Source: Epilithonimonas lactis
GTDB taxonomy: Bacteria > Bacteroidota > Bacteroidia > Flavobacteriales > Weeksellaceae
Direction of reading: 5' to 3'
Length of the DNA: 64,000 nucleotides
NCBI RefSeq assembly: GCF_900110605.1
Contig: NZ_FOFI01000002.1
Location: 558,001 to 622,000, forward strand
Shown: in pieces, positions 34,987 to 43,651 of the stretch
Layout of the letters: every line of letters starts with the position of its first letter
Numbering within the stretch: position 1 is the stretch's first letter
Notes under the pieces: model-generated
What the model saw: the letters and a program-made list of their open reading frames with translations, nothing else
Told to the model about the DNA's origin: nothing
Database searches by the model: none
Translations under genes and position numbers: made by a program

Positions 34987-35043
34987 AAGCTTTTAAACAC
35001 TTTTTAAATACTTTTAAAAGCTTTTTTAAACACTTTTTAAATA
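34985..35043 (+). repeat. tandem repeat filling the gap to rnr
   Basis: Two near-identical units of about 30 bases, each starting with the palindrome AAAAGCTTTT and continuing (TT)AAACACTTTTTAAATA, occupy the whole gap between the AlbA_2 stop and rnr start. The sequence also offers T-rich termination signals. Confidence 0.7.
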
Positions 35044-35049
35044 AATTAA

Positions 35050-37200
35050 ATGAAAAACAAAAAAAATACATCTCATAAAAACGAACAGAAACTTCTGGAT
35101 TTAGGAAGAACAATTCTTCGTTTTATGAATCAGAAAACATCCAAAATCTACAATTACAAACAGATTGCGGATGGGATAGATTACAAGAATCCAAGACAAA
35201 GAGAACTTGTAATCCAGGCGCTTCACAGATTGCAGGCGCTACAGAAAATCAAAGAAACCGAGAAAGGAAAGTACATCGTTAATCTCAATATTGAAGGGAC
35301 TTTGACAGGCGTCATAGATTTCAATCAGTCTGGAAATGCCTACGTAAAAGTAGAAGGAATGCCGGATGATATCTTCGTACATCAGAAAAATGTGAAAGAT
35401 GCTTTGCAAGGCGACAAAGTCCTTTTGGTAACCTACAACTTCAAAGGTAAAAAAGTAGAAGGTTCCGTTGCAGAAGTTCTGGAACGTGCAAAAGATACTT
35501 TTGTTGGGATTTTCCAGCAGATTGCAGAGAAGGATTTCGGATTTGTAGTTTTCGAAAAGAGAACGATGAATACAGATATGTTCATCTCAAAAAATCATTT
35601 CAATGGCGCACAAGACGGCGACAAGGTCATCGTCAAAATGCGCGAATGGCGACCAGGAAGTAAAAATCCGGAAGGCGAAATTGTAACCGTTCTTGGAACG
35701 CCTGGCGACCACGAAACAGAAATCCACGCGATTCTTGCCGAATATGGTTTGCCTTACAATTTCGAACCAGAAGTGGAGCACGACGCAGACCAAATAGATA
35801 GAAGCATCAACGATGAAGAAGTAGCAAAACGTTGGGATATGCGTGACATTTGCACCTTCACGATTGACCCGAAAGATGCGAAGGATTTCGATGATGCGTT
35901 ATCAATCCAAAAATTAGAAAACGGATTGTGGCAAATCGGTGTTCACATTGCAGACGTTTCGCATTACGTGAAACCGGGAACTATTTTGGACGATGAAGCT
36001 TACAAAAGAGCAACGTCGGTTTATCTCGTCGATAGAGTAGTGCCGATGCTTCCGGAGGTTTTGAGTAATGATGTTTGTTCACTGCGACCAAATGAAGATA
36101 AATTCACGTTCTCAGCAGTATTCGAATTGGATGAAGATGCGAAAATCCATAAACAATGGTTTGGCAGAACGGTAATTCACTCAGACAGAAGATTTTCTTA
36201 CGAGGAAGCTCAGGAAAGAATCGAAACTCAGGAAGGGGATTTGACAGCGGAAATTCTTCAACTTGATAAATTAGCCAAAATCCTAAGAGCCGAAAGAATC
36301 AGAAATGGTGCGATTACGTTTGACAGAAGCGAAGTAAGATTTAACCTTGATGAGAACAGCAAACCAATTGGCGTTTACTTCAAAGTCAGCAAAGATTCCA
36401 ACCATTTGATTGAGGAATTTATGCTTTTGGCCAACAAAAAAGTATCCGAATTTATTTCATTAAATAAAAGAAACGAACCAACCGGAAATACTTTTATCTA
36501 CAGAATCCACGATGACCCAGACCCAGCAAAATTGACCGCTTTAAGAGATTTCGTAGGAACTTTCGGTTACAAAATGGACCTGGCAAATACCCAAACCGTT
36601 GCGCAATCATTAAACAGATTATTGAGCGACGTCAAAGGAAAAGGGGAAGAAAATATGATTGAAACCCTGGCAATGAGAAGTATGAGCAAAGCCGTTTATT
36701 CCACCGACCCGATTGGACATTACGGACTTGGCTTCGAATATTATTCGCATTTTACATCGCCAATCCGCCGTTATCCCGATTTGATTGCGCACAGATTGCT
36801 TCAGCATTATTTAGACGGCGGAAAATCGCCTAATAGGGAAGAAGTGGAAACGCAGTCCAAACATTGTTCAGCAATGGAAAGATTGGCTTCTGAAGCAGAA
36901 AGAGAAAGCATCAAATTTATGCAGGTCAAATTTATGGAAGACCACGTGGGAGAAGTTTTCACGGGCGTTATATCCGGCGTTGCAGAATATGGTTTCTGGG
37001 TAGAAATCCCTGAAAACGGCGCAGAAGGAATGATAAAGCTCCGTGATTTGGTGGACGATTCCTACTCGTTGGATGCAAAGAATTACGCAATTATCGGTTC
37101 CAGAACCGGCAACACTTTCCGACTTGGAGACGAAGTGAAAATCAAAGTGGTGAAAGCCAATCTGATTGCAAAACAACTCGATTTCAAGATTGTGGAGTAA
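35050..37200 (+). CDS. rnr: ribonuclease R
   Basis: The length of 716 aa is usual for Bacteroidota RNase R. An N-terminal winged-helix segment (ILRFMNQKTSKIYNYKQIAD) precedes cold-shock domains (GTLTGVIDFNQSGNAYVKV), the RNB catalytic core (DPKDAKDFDDALSI with metal-binding Asp residues, and HFTSPIRRYPDL) and a C-terminal S1 domain (GEVFTGVISGVAEYGFWVEI). It degrades structured RNA from the 3' end and helps ribosome and mRNA turnover. A strong nested hairpin follows. Confidence 0.97.
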   Translation: MKNKKNTSHKNEQKLLDLGRTILRFMNQKTSKIYNYKQIADGIDYKNPRQRELVIQALHRLQALQKIKETEKGKYIVNLNIEGTLTGVIDFNQSGNAYVKVEGMPDDIFVHQKNVKDALQGDKVLLVTYNFKGKKVEGSVAEVLERAKDTFVGIFQQIAEKDFGFVVFEKRTMNTDMFISKNHFNGAQDGDKVIVKMREWRPGSKNPEGEIVTVLGTPGDHETEIHAILAEYGLPYNFEPEVEHDADQIDRSINDEEVAKRWDMRDICTFTIDPKDAKDFDDALSIQKLENGLWQIGVHIADVSHYVKPGTILDDEAYKRATSVYLVDRVVPMLPEVLSNDVCSLRPNEDKFTFSAVFELDEDAKIHKQWFGRTVIHSDRRFSYEEAQERIETQEGDLTAEILQLDKLAKILRAERIRNGAITFDRSEVRFNLDENSKPIGVYFKVSKDSNHLIEEFMLLANKKVSEFISLNKRNEPTGNTFIYRIHDDPDPAKLTALRDFVGTFGYKMDLANTQTVAQSLNRLLSDVKGKGEENMIETLAMRSMSKAVYSTDPIGHYGLGFEYYSHFTSPIRRYPDLIAHRLLQHYLDGGKSPNREEVETQSKHCSAMERLASEAERESIKFMQVKFMEDHVGEVFTGVISGVAEYGFWVEIPENGAEGMIKLRDLVDDSYSLDAKNYAIIGSRTGNTFRLGDEVKIKVVKANLIAKQLDFKIVE

Positions 37201-37208
37201 AAAAGATT

Positions 37209-37301
37209 AACCACATAGACACATAGAAAAAGCTAAAGTAGAAAAATTTCTATTTTAGCTTTTTGTTTTTATATCCGATAAAACTATGTGACTATGTGGT
37301 T
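37209..37301. repeat. nested inverted repeat (AACCACATAG family), contains rnr terminator
   Basis: Outer arms AACCACATAGACACATAG (37209-37226) and CTATGTGACTATGTGGTT (37284-37301) pair with one mismatch. Inside lies an 18-bp hairpin (37227-37244 with 37247-37264, one mismatch, 2-nt loop) ending in T residues that would terminate rnr. The outer arms recur at 56934-57042. Confidence 0.8.
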
Positions 37302-37406
37302 GAATTTTTCAAGTTTAAATTCTCTGATGACATTATTTAAAAAGTAAAATGTATTTTTGTCTTCGTCTTTCACAAGATACATTTTGCTTTTCACAAAAAA
37401 CTAAGA

Positions 37407-38084
37407 ATGTTAGAACTCATTTTATACGCAGTCGGCCTGGGAATTATGCTGAGTTTGGTGTTCATCGGACCCATCTTTTTCCTGCTCATAGAAACCAGTT
37501 TTTCCAGAGGTCCCAGACACGCGATTGCCTTGGATATTGGCGTGGTTACTGCGGATTTACTTTGCATAGTTGTCAGTTATTATGCCAGCGCGGACTTAGT
37601 GAGTCTCATCGACAAACATCCAGGATTCTACCGGATTTCCGCCTTTCTGATTCTCATTTATGCCATTTATATGCTCCTTTCGAGGACCAAAATGCATATA
37701 GAAGGCGAAGAAAAACTCATCGACCAAAACTACATCAAAACCTTCCTCAACGGATTTTTACTCAATTTGCTGAATATTGGCGTCGTCCTTTTCTGGCTTG
37801 TAACGGTCGTTTCCGTCCGAAATGCCTATCCAAAAGTCGAGGATTTCGTCCTGTACATTGGAATCGTAATCGGAACTTATTTGTTGATAGATTTGTCCAA
37901 AATCATCTTAGCCAAACAATTCCACGACAGACTCAACCAGCGTGTGGCTAACAAAATTCGAAAAGCTGTTGGATGTATCTTAATGATTTTCAGTGTGTTT
38001 ATCTTTATGCAAAGCTTTAAGAAATTCAACAAGTTCGAAGAGAAATTAGAAAAAGCAGAGAAGCAACAGCCGAAAATTAAATAA
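37407..38084 (+). CDS. LysE-family translocator
   Basis: This 225-aa membrane protein has about six hydrophobic segments and the LysE/RhtB start (GLGIMLSLVFIGPIFFLLIET, with the conserved Gly-Pro), followed by FSRGPRHAIALDIGVVTADL. Proteins of this family export amino acids or other small metabolites; the substrate is not readable. A charged C-terminal tail (EKLEKAEKQQPKIK) follows. A longer overlapping frame from 37349 in another phase is a shadow. A family A repeat begins right after the stop. Confidence 0.85.
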   Translation: MLELILYAVGLGIMLSLVFIGPIFFLLIETSFSRGPRHAIALDIGVVTADLLCIVVSYYASADLVSLIDKHPGFYRISAFLILIYAIYMLLSRTKMHIEGEEKLIDQNYIKTFLNGFLLNLLNIGVVLFWLVTVVSVRNAYPKVEDFVLYIGIVIGTYLLIDLSKIILAKQFHDRLNQRVANKIRKAVGCILMIFSVFIFMQSFKKFNKFEEKLEKAEKQQPKIK

Positions 38085-38089
38085 GAATT

Positions 38090-38202
38090 ATTTGGGCAAC
38101 TTATCCGCCTTCCGCTCCCAATCTTTTTTGCAGACGATTTGTTTTCAAAAGAAAACGTAGAAAAAGCAAAAAAGGATTTCCGCTCAAGTCGGGTTGCAGA
38201 TT
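38090..38202 (+). repeat. intergenic repeat family A, copy 2
   Basis: It has TTTGGGCAACTTATCCGCCT, the core stem CTTTTTTGC (38123-38131) with GCAAAAAAG (38166-38174), and TCAAGTCGGGTTGC. The outer stem GCAAC (38096-38100) with GTTGC (38193-38197) differs from copies 3-4 (GCAGC/GCTGC) on both strands, a compensatory change. Confidence 0.75.
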
Positions 38203-38233
38203 CTGAATAGAACAACAGTCAATTTAAAACAGC

Positions 38234-38288
38234 ATTTTGTCATTCCGTAGGAATCTCAATAGTCTAGATTCCTGCGGAATGACAAAAT
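38234..38288. repeat. long inverted repeat in intergenic region
   Basis: Arms of 23 bp (38234-38256 and 38266-38288, one mismatch) around a 9-nt loop have core TTGTCATTCCG and CGGAATGACAA. It resembles REP-type intergenic palindromes. The 323-base gap between lysE-like and ldcA-like genes holds this element, family A copy 2 and little else. Confidence 0.75.
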
Positions 38289-38407
38289 TACTTTTTAATT
38301 ACGCCTTTGATGAGCGAAGCGTCCTTGCGAATCTTAAAAAATTTTCAATAAAATAAAAAAAATCTTTGCGACCTTTGCGTTAAAATCAACACATCAAACC
38401 AACACAA

Positions 38408-39343
38408 ATGCAAAACCAAAACACCATTTTCCCAAAATCCCTAAAAAAAGGAGACAAAATCGCCATCATTTCCCCAGCTGGTTCTGTTGAAGAAAATCAA
38501 TTAGAAAAAACTTTAGCCTTAATCAAAAGCAAAGGTTACGAACCCGTTTTAGGCGAAAATCTCTACACAAAATTCCAAAACGGCTATTCATACGCCGGAA
38601 CAGAAGAACAGCGGATTAAAGACATCAATTGGGCTTTGAACGACCCAGATATTTCTGCAATATGGGCTTCACGAGGTGGTTATGGTTGTCAGCATTTGGT
38701 TCAGCATTTGGATTTGAAAGAATTCAAGAAGAATCCAAAATGGTTTATCGGATATTCTGATAATACAGTAATTCAAAGTTATCTGTTGAAAAAAGGATTT
38801 GCATCCATCCACGGACAAACCATCAAAACGTCAAGCTTTGGCGTGATCGACGAAAGTTATGACTTAACCTTCGACATTCTGAAAGGAAAATTCCCAACCT
38901 ACAAAATCGAATCCACAGAATACAATAGAGTAGGAGAGACTTCCGGAACTTTGGTTGGCGGAAATCTCGCGTTGATTTATGCACTTTTGGGAACCAAATA
39001 TTCTTTCGATTTTCAGGATAAGATTTTATTCATAGAAGACATTGGTGAGAATTTCTATGCGATGGACCGAATGATTATGAGCTTGGAATTGGCTGGCGTT
39101 TTCAAAAAAATCAAAGGACTCATCGTCGGCGGAATGATCAATATGGGAAAAGAAAACGAGAACAAAAGCTACGAAGAATCTTTCGACCCATTCGTCAACC
39201 AACAGATTGCAAACCGAGTTTCCCAGTACGATTTCCCAACAGTTTTCAACTTTCCCAACGGACACATTTATGACAACAGACCCTTGATTATCGGTTCAGA
39301 AATCACAATGAAAGTAGGGAAGGATGTGAAGATTAAGTTTTAA
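38408..39343 (+). CDS. LD-carboxypeptidase (S66 family)
   Basis: This 311-aa protein has LKKGDKIAIISPAGSVEENQ at the start, ISAIWASRGGYGCQHLVQHL, the nucleophile-bearing FIGYSDNTVI (Ser-Asp), ILFIEDIGE with the catalytic-type Glu, and FNFPNGHIYDNRPL with the His. It removes the terminal D-alanine from peptidoglycan tetrapeptides in murein recycling. It has no signal peptide, which fits the cytoplasmic S66 type. A YraN gene follows 34 bases later. Confidence 0.9.
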   Translation: MQNQNTIFPKSLKKGDKIAIISPAGSVEENQLEKTLALIKSKGYEPVLGENLYTKFQNGYSYAGTEEQRIKDINWALNDPDISAIWASRGGYGCQHLVQHLDLKEFKKNPKWFIGYSDNTVIQSYLLKKGFASIHGQTIKTSSFGVIDESYDLTFDILKGKFPTYKIESTEYNRVGETSGTLVGGNLALIYALLGTKYSFDFQDKILFIEDIGENFYAMDRMIMSLELAGVFKKIKGLIVGGMINMGKENENKSYEESFDPFVNQQIANRVSQYDFPTVFNFPNGHIYDNRPLIIGSEITMKVGKDVKIKF

Positions 39344-39377
39344 TTATTTATCGACTATCATTCATCATTCATAGATT

Positions 39378-39746
39378 ATGGCAGACCACAACGAATTTGG
39401 AAAAATAGCAGAAGACCTGGCTGTAGATTTTTTGGTTAAAGCAAAATATAAAATCCTTGCGCGCAATTTTCGTTACCTAAAAGCAGAAGTGGACATCATC
39501 GCAGAATTTGAAAATCAAATCATAGTTGTTGAAGTCAAAGCAAGACATACCGATACATTTTTGGAACCTCAAGAAGCGGTTAACAAAAAGAAAATCAAGC
39601 TGTTAATATCAGCCACCAATTACTATATCGAAGAAAATAATATTGATAAAGAAGTCAGATTTGATATTATTTCTGTACTTCCCAACAAACAAAAAACTTT
39701 GGAAATCCACCATATTATTGATGCTTTCCAAAGTTTTGAAATCTGA
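39378..39746 (+). CDS. YraN/UPF0102 family endonuclease-like protein
   Basis: This 122-aa protein contains the nuclease-like core AEVDIIAEFENQIIVVEVKARH (D-x-n-E-V-K, about 35-56) of the PD-(D/E)xK fold, with AEDLAVDFLVKAKYKILARNFRY before it. The family is widespread, and its DNA-processing role is not well settled. It converges with sodC across an inverted repeat. Confidence 0.9.
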   Translation: MADHNEFGKIAEDLAVDFLVKAKYKILARNFRYLKAEVDIIAEFENQIIVVEVKARHTDTFLEPQEAVNKKKIKLLISATNYYIEENNIDKEVRFDIISVLPNKQKTLEIHHIIDAFQSFEI

Positions 39747-39760
39747 TTTTTTAGAATAAA

Positions 39761-39825
39761 AGATAATAGAAGGGATAGATAATAGACGTTGTTTTAAGAG
39801 TCTATATTCTATCCGTTTATTCTCT
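39761..39825. repeat. imperfect inverted repeat between yraN and sodC
   Basis: Arms 39761-39787 and 39800-39825 share AGA-AATA-GGATAGA-ATAGAC in complementary order with several mismatches. It probably stops transcription from both sides. Confidence 0.55.
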
Positions 39826-39837
39826 CAAAAGTCTTAC

Positions 39838-40338
39838 TTATTTGATTTCCACACATCCTACACGTCCACCCGCATTTCCAGTCGGTTGCGTATGAAAATC
39901 ATCAACACCAGCGTGGATGACGATTGATTTTCCAATGATGTTTTTCATCGGGTCATCGCAGCCCAAGCACCATTTATCTGTGTTGAAAACCAGCCTTGCA
40001 GTTCCGTCTTTATCAGCTTCAAGGTTTCCGATATCTCCCATATGGAAGTGTTGTCCTTCCCATTTTCCGTGGTCGTCTTTGGAAGGATTCCAATGTCCAC
40101 CAGCAGATGAAGCATCTGTCGCCCCGCAGTTCCCAAATTCATGGATATGAACGGCGTGCAGACCAGGTGCCAGTTTGAAAACACTAAGGTCCATTTCAAC
40201 ATTTCCCTTTTTCTGAATGAAGTTAGCGGTACCTTGGGTTAAGGTTTTTGATTTTGGACGAACCGTATATTGTTTCGAAACAGTTTTACAGGATGCCAGC
40301 GTCAATCCAGCAATCCCAATGAGTAATAGATTTTTCAT
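39838..40338 (-). CDS. sodC: Cu/Zn superoxide dismutase lipoprotein
   Basis: This 166-aa protein has a lipobox signal (IAGLTLASC, Cys at about 17), giving an envelope anchor. Metal and fold motifs are HAVHIHEFGNC (Cu ligands), GGHWNPSKDDHG, GQHFHMGDIGNL and IHAGVDDFHTQPTGNAGGRVGC with the second disulfide Cys. It dismutates superoxide outside the cytoplasm. Two extra Cys in KWCLGCDD are unusual for SodC and may bind a metal or form a second disulfide. Confidence 0.95.
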   Translation of the reverse strand: MKNLLLIGIAGLTLASCKTVSKQYTVRPKSKTLTQGTANFIQKKGNVEMDLSVFKLAPGLHAVHIHEFGNCGATDASSAGGHWNPSKDDHGKWEGQHFHMGDIGNLEADKDGTARLVFNTDKWCLGCDDPMKNIIGKSIVIHAGVDDFHTQPTGNAGGRVGCVEIK

Positions 40339-40477
40339 ACGTAGTTTATTTATTGTTTTTAAAGGTCTAACGAAATCGCATTTTGATTTGATGAAATTTT
40401 GCCTTGCGATTTCACAGTTTTAAATTAAATTATTGCAAATCATCTATAACAATTTTAAAGCCAAGGTGATAAAAAAA

Positions 40478-40493
40478 TGTTTTACGTGAAACA
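40478..40493. promoter_or_regulatory. parS-like site (one mismatch)
   Basis: TGTTTTACGTGAAACA differs from TGTTNCACGTGAAACA at one position (C to T at base 6). It lies in the gap between sodC and the TonB receptor gene, about 8 kb right of the candidate origin. Confidence 0.6.
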
Positions 40494-40560
40494 TCTAACG
40501 ATTCGGTCATCAAAATTGACAAGTCAGTGAGAATAAATTTATTTTTGAAAGGTGTTGAAA

Positions 40561-40568
40561 TATCTTTG
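40561..40568 (+). promoter_or_regulatory. putative -7 box TATCTTTG
   Basis: It matches TAnnTTTG and lies 17 bases before the ATG of the TonB receptor gene at 40586. A TTTG lies 14 bases upstream, slightly short for the -33 element. Confidence 0.5.
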
Positions 40569-40585
40569 GCTCATAATTAAACTAT

Positions 40586-42817
40586 ATGAAAACGCAGCGT
40601 AAGAACTTAATTCTATTGTCATTTTTAATGAGCATCTGTATCTGGTCTCAAACAACTGTTTCCGGAAAGGTCACGTTCAAAAATAAACCTTTGAAAGACA
40701 TCAATGTCACTTTGAAAGATACTTATGATGGAGCCACTTCTGATGAGAGCGGAAATTATTCTTTTATCACTTCAGAATCAGGCGATAAGGTTTTGGTTTT
40801 CTCTGGATTGAATTATGATGAAATCGAAATTCCAGTCAAATTGGAAGGGAAAAATATTACAGTTCCTGCCAATCTGAAAGCTCAAATCAATGAAATCAAT
40901 GCAGTCGTGATCACTGCTGGAAGTATTGAGGCGAGTGACAAGAAGCGTGCTGCGGCCTTGCTCACACCCTTGGATATCTATACAACGGCTGGTGCGAATG
41001 GCCAGATCACTTCAGCTTTAGGATATTTGCCGGGTGTTCAGAAAGTAGGAGAGAGCGAAGGCCTATTTGTACGAGGCGGAACTGGTGCTGAAACCAAAAT
41101 CTTTATGGATGGCAATCTCATTAATAATTATTTCACAAATTCGGTTCCAGGAATTGCTGGAAGAGATAGATTCAATACTTCATTGTTTAAAGGTAATATC
41201 TTTTCAAGTGGTGGTTATTCAGCGGTTTATGGTCAGGCTTTGTCGTCGGTTTTGATTTTGGAAAGTGTGGATTTGCCAGAAACGACGTCATTCGACTTTG
41301 GTGCTTCTCCGATTTTTCTCAGTGCCAATTATCAAAAATTAAATCAAAATAAAACCGCCTCTTGGGGAATTGCCGGTAGTTATTCCAATCTTGGGTTGAT
41401 GGGAAAACTGTTCAATTTCAATACAGATTTTGACAAATATCCACAAGGTTATGGTTTCGATGGAAACTTCAGAATCAAAACCAAAAAAGGTGGCTTCATC
41501 AAATATTACGGAAGTGTAGATGCTAATCAAATGTCAGTGGAATCTGAAAGTTTTGAAGAAAATTACGATAAGAATAAGGTAAGCCTAAAAGGAAATAACA
41601 CCTATCACAATCTATCGTACAAAGAAAAGTTTGGAAAATATCTGGTAAATGTTGGAACGTCTTATTCTTTTAATTCAAGCGATCTGGATTTTGCAAATAT
41701 TCAGAATAATGTTGAAATGAATAACGTCAAAATCAATAATAGATCCAATTACATCAATGGAAAATTGGTCGTAGAAAGGAAAGTTGGGAGAAATACTGTA
41801 CGAGCAGGATTTGAACTAAACAATGCCGATGAGAATATGAATTATGGCTCTTTCGAAAAGAATTATAAAGATATGATCTCATCTGCTTTTGCCGAAACGG
41901 ATTTGATCTTCACCAATGATCTATCTGCAAAAATCGGTGCGCGAACAGAACATTCTTCCTATCTCGACAAATGGAATTTCTCGCCAAGAGCGGCTTTGGC
42001 CTACAGGATTTCACAGGAATGGACAACATCTTTAGCCTACGGCATGTTCTACCAAAATCCGGAAAGCAAATATATCATCTCAAACAATTTCGATTTTCAA
42101 AGAGCGGATCATTATATATTTCAGGTTCAGAAAAACGCTGAGGGAAGGAATTTGAGGTTCGAGGCTTTTTATAAAAATTATGATCAACTCATTAAAACCT
42201 CTTCGATTGCCAATGAAAGTTCTACTTCGCCAAGCAATCAGTATACACAGTTTGCAGACAACAATTCCGGCGGTGGTTTTGCGAAAGGAATCGAGTTATT
42301 TTGGAGAGATAAGAAGACCTTCAAAAACATCGATTATTGGCTTACCTATTCGTATTTGGATTCCAAAAGAGACTTCTTAAACTATCCTTTTAGTTTAGCG
42401 CCCAATTTCGCTTCAAAACACACTTTGAACGCAGTGGCAAAGAAGTTCGTGATGGATTGGAAAACAGGCTTCAATTTGTCTTACACTTATGCGAAAGGCC
42501 GTCCTTACTACGATATCATTTCTGATGATGGCAAAAACATTCTCCGTAATCAAGGGAAATTGAAAGACTTCAGCGGACTCAACTTTAGCGTGAATTATGT
42601 ACCTAGCGTTGGTAAAAAAGATTCCAAATCATTTACTGTTTTTGTTTTGAGCATCAATAATATTTTGGGGAATAAAAATGTCTATGGTTTCAATTATTCA
42701 GCGAATGGAAATAGCAGAACAGCCGTGAGACCGCCAGTCAATACCTTTGTCTTCGTTGGTGTCTTCGTAAGTTTTGGTGTTGATAAAACGGATGATGCGA
42801 TCAATAATAATTTATAA
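40586..42817 (+). CDS. TonB-dependent receptor with carboxypeptidase-like regulatory domain
   Basis: This 743-aa protein has a signal peptide (LILLSFLMSICIWSQ), a CarboxypepD_reg-like domain (TVSGKVTFKNKPLKDINVTL, about 24-110), a plug (QITSALGYLPGVQKVGESEG, then LFVRGGTGAETKIFMDGN), and a long beta-barrel region ending in VFVGVFVSFGVDK. It imports an unknown ligand across the outer membrane using TonB energy. Downstream are a TPR-like secreted protein and a prolyl oligopeptidase, which may hint at peptide uptake, but the link is inference. Confidence 0.92.
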   Translation: MKTQRKNLILLSFLMSICIWSQTTVSGKVTFKNKPLKDINVTLKDTYDGATSDESGNYSFITSESGDKVLVFSGLNYDEIEIPVKLEGKNITVPANLKAQINEINAVVITAGSIEASDKKRAAALLTPLDIYTTAGANGQITSALGYLPGVQKVGESEGLFVRGGTGAETKIFMDGNLINNYFTNSVPGIAGRDRFNTSLFKGNIFSSGGYSAVYGQALSSVLILESVDLPETTSFDFGASPIFLSANYQKLNQNKTASWGIAGSYSNLGLMGKLFNFNTDFDKYPQGYGFDGNFRIKTKKGGFIKYYGSVDANQMSVESESFEENYDKNKVSLKGNNTYHNLSYKEKFGKYLVNVGTSYSFNSSDLDFANIQNNVEMNNVKINNRSNYINGKLVVERKVGRNTVRAGFELNNADENMNYGSFEKNYKDMISSAFAETDLIFTNDLSAKIGARTEHSSYLDKWNFSPRAALAYRISQEWTTSLAYGMFYQNPESKYIISNNFDFQRADHYIFQVQKNAEGRNLRFEAFYKNYDQLIKTSSIANESSTSPSNQYTQFADNNSGGGFAKGIELFWRDKKTFKNIDYWLTYSYLDSKRDFLNYPFSLAPNFASKHTLNAVAKKFVMDWKTGFNLSYTYAKGRPYYDIISDDGKNILRNQGKLKDFSGLNFSVNYVPSVGKKDSKSFTVFVLSINNILGNKNVYGFNYSANGNSRTAVRPPVNTFVFVGVFVSFGVDKTDDAINNNL

Positions 42818-42879
42818 CCTTTCGGATACCAAAAATTACGGTTCGGTAGAATAAAATTTAATTCAGCAAAAACTCACTC

Positions 42880-42887
42880 TATCTTTG
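42880..42887 (+). promoter_or_regulatory. putative -7 box TATCTTTG
   Basis: It matches TAnnTTTG and ends 37 bases before the ATG at 42925. Confidence 0.45.
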
Positions 42888-42924
42888 AATCAGAAATTAA
42901 AACAAACAACTAAAATAGACTATT

Positions 42925-43566
42925 ATGAAAAAATTGATTTTAACCTTCAGCCTTTCTCTATTGGGATTCACAGCATTTGCACAAACTACTTATGACAAAG
43001 CAATGACAGAGAAAATTGGCAAAATAGAAACTGCAAAAACGGCAGATGAATTGACAGCGTTGACCAACGATTTCGAAAGGATCGGAACCAAAGAAAATTC
43101 GCAATGGTTGCCGTATTATTACGCCGCTTATTCAACCATTCAAAAAGGTAGAGTTTTGATGAGATCAGGCAAGACCGCAGACTTGGATCCTGTGGCAGAA
43201 CAAGCAGAAAAGTACATTGCCAAAGCGGAAGCGCTTAGTCCAAACAACGCGGAAATCTACATTTTGAAGAAAATCACAAGCGGATTCAGAATGATGGTCG
43301 ATCCTATGTCACGCTATATGCAAGAAGCGCCAATTGCTCAAAATGCAATATCAAAAGCAAAAGAATTGGACCCAGAAAACCCTAGGATTACGGTGCTTCT
43401 AGCAGAAGATGCTTATTTCACGCCAGAACAATACGGTGGAAGCAAACCAAAAGGCGTCGAGCTGTTCAAAAAATCTTTGGAACAATTTGCAGTTTACAAA
43501 CCGAAAACAGCCTTGGATCCAAATTGGGGAAAAGCGGAAGCAGAATATTTCTTGAGTCAGAAATAA
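42925..43566 (+). CDS. secreted TPR-like protein
   Basis: This 213-aa protein begins MKKLILTFSLSLLGFTAFAQ, a clean signal peptide. The mature part has helical repeats (AEQAEKYIAKAEALSPNNAE, then AQNAISKAKELDPENPRITV), close to the TPR pattern, and PEQYGGSKPKGVELFKKSLE. It is probably a periplasmic scaffold of unknown role. It lies between the TonB receptor and the S9 peptidase in the same direction. Confidence 0.8.
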   Translation: MKKLILTFSLSLLGFTAFAQTTYDKAMTEKIGKIETAKTADELTALTNDFERIGTKENSQWLPYYYAAYSTIQKGRVLMRSGKTADLDPVAEQAEKYIAKAEALSPNNAEIYILKKITSGFRMMVDPMSRYMQEAPIAQNAISKAKELDPENPRITVLLAEDAYFTPEQYGGSKPKGVELFKKSLEQFAVYKPKTALDPNWGKAEAEYFLSQK

Positions 43567-43651
43567 AACACAAACATTCATATTTCATCAAGTTCCTTCG
43601 TCGTTGGCGAGGGAATTTTTATTAATTTTGGGAACATTCAAAAAATTAGAA

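Noticed and set aside
37349-37951. 200-codon open frame overlapping the LysE-type gene in another phase
   Set aside because: It is rich in Arg, His, Ser and Cys with no domain, while the LysE frame has clean membrane helices; it is a frame shadow.
38300-38400. GCGAAGCG...CTTTGCGACCTTTGCG as a further nested inverted-repeat element
   Set aside because: Only one arm (CTTTGCGACCTTTGCGTT) is clear; the partner arm is too degraded to support a repeat.
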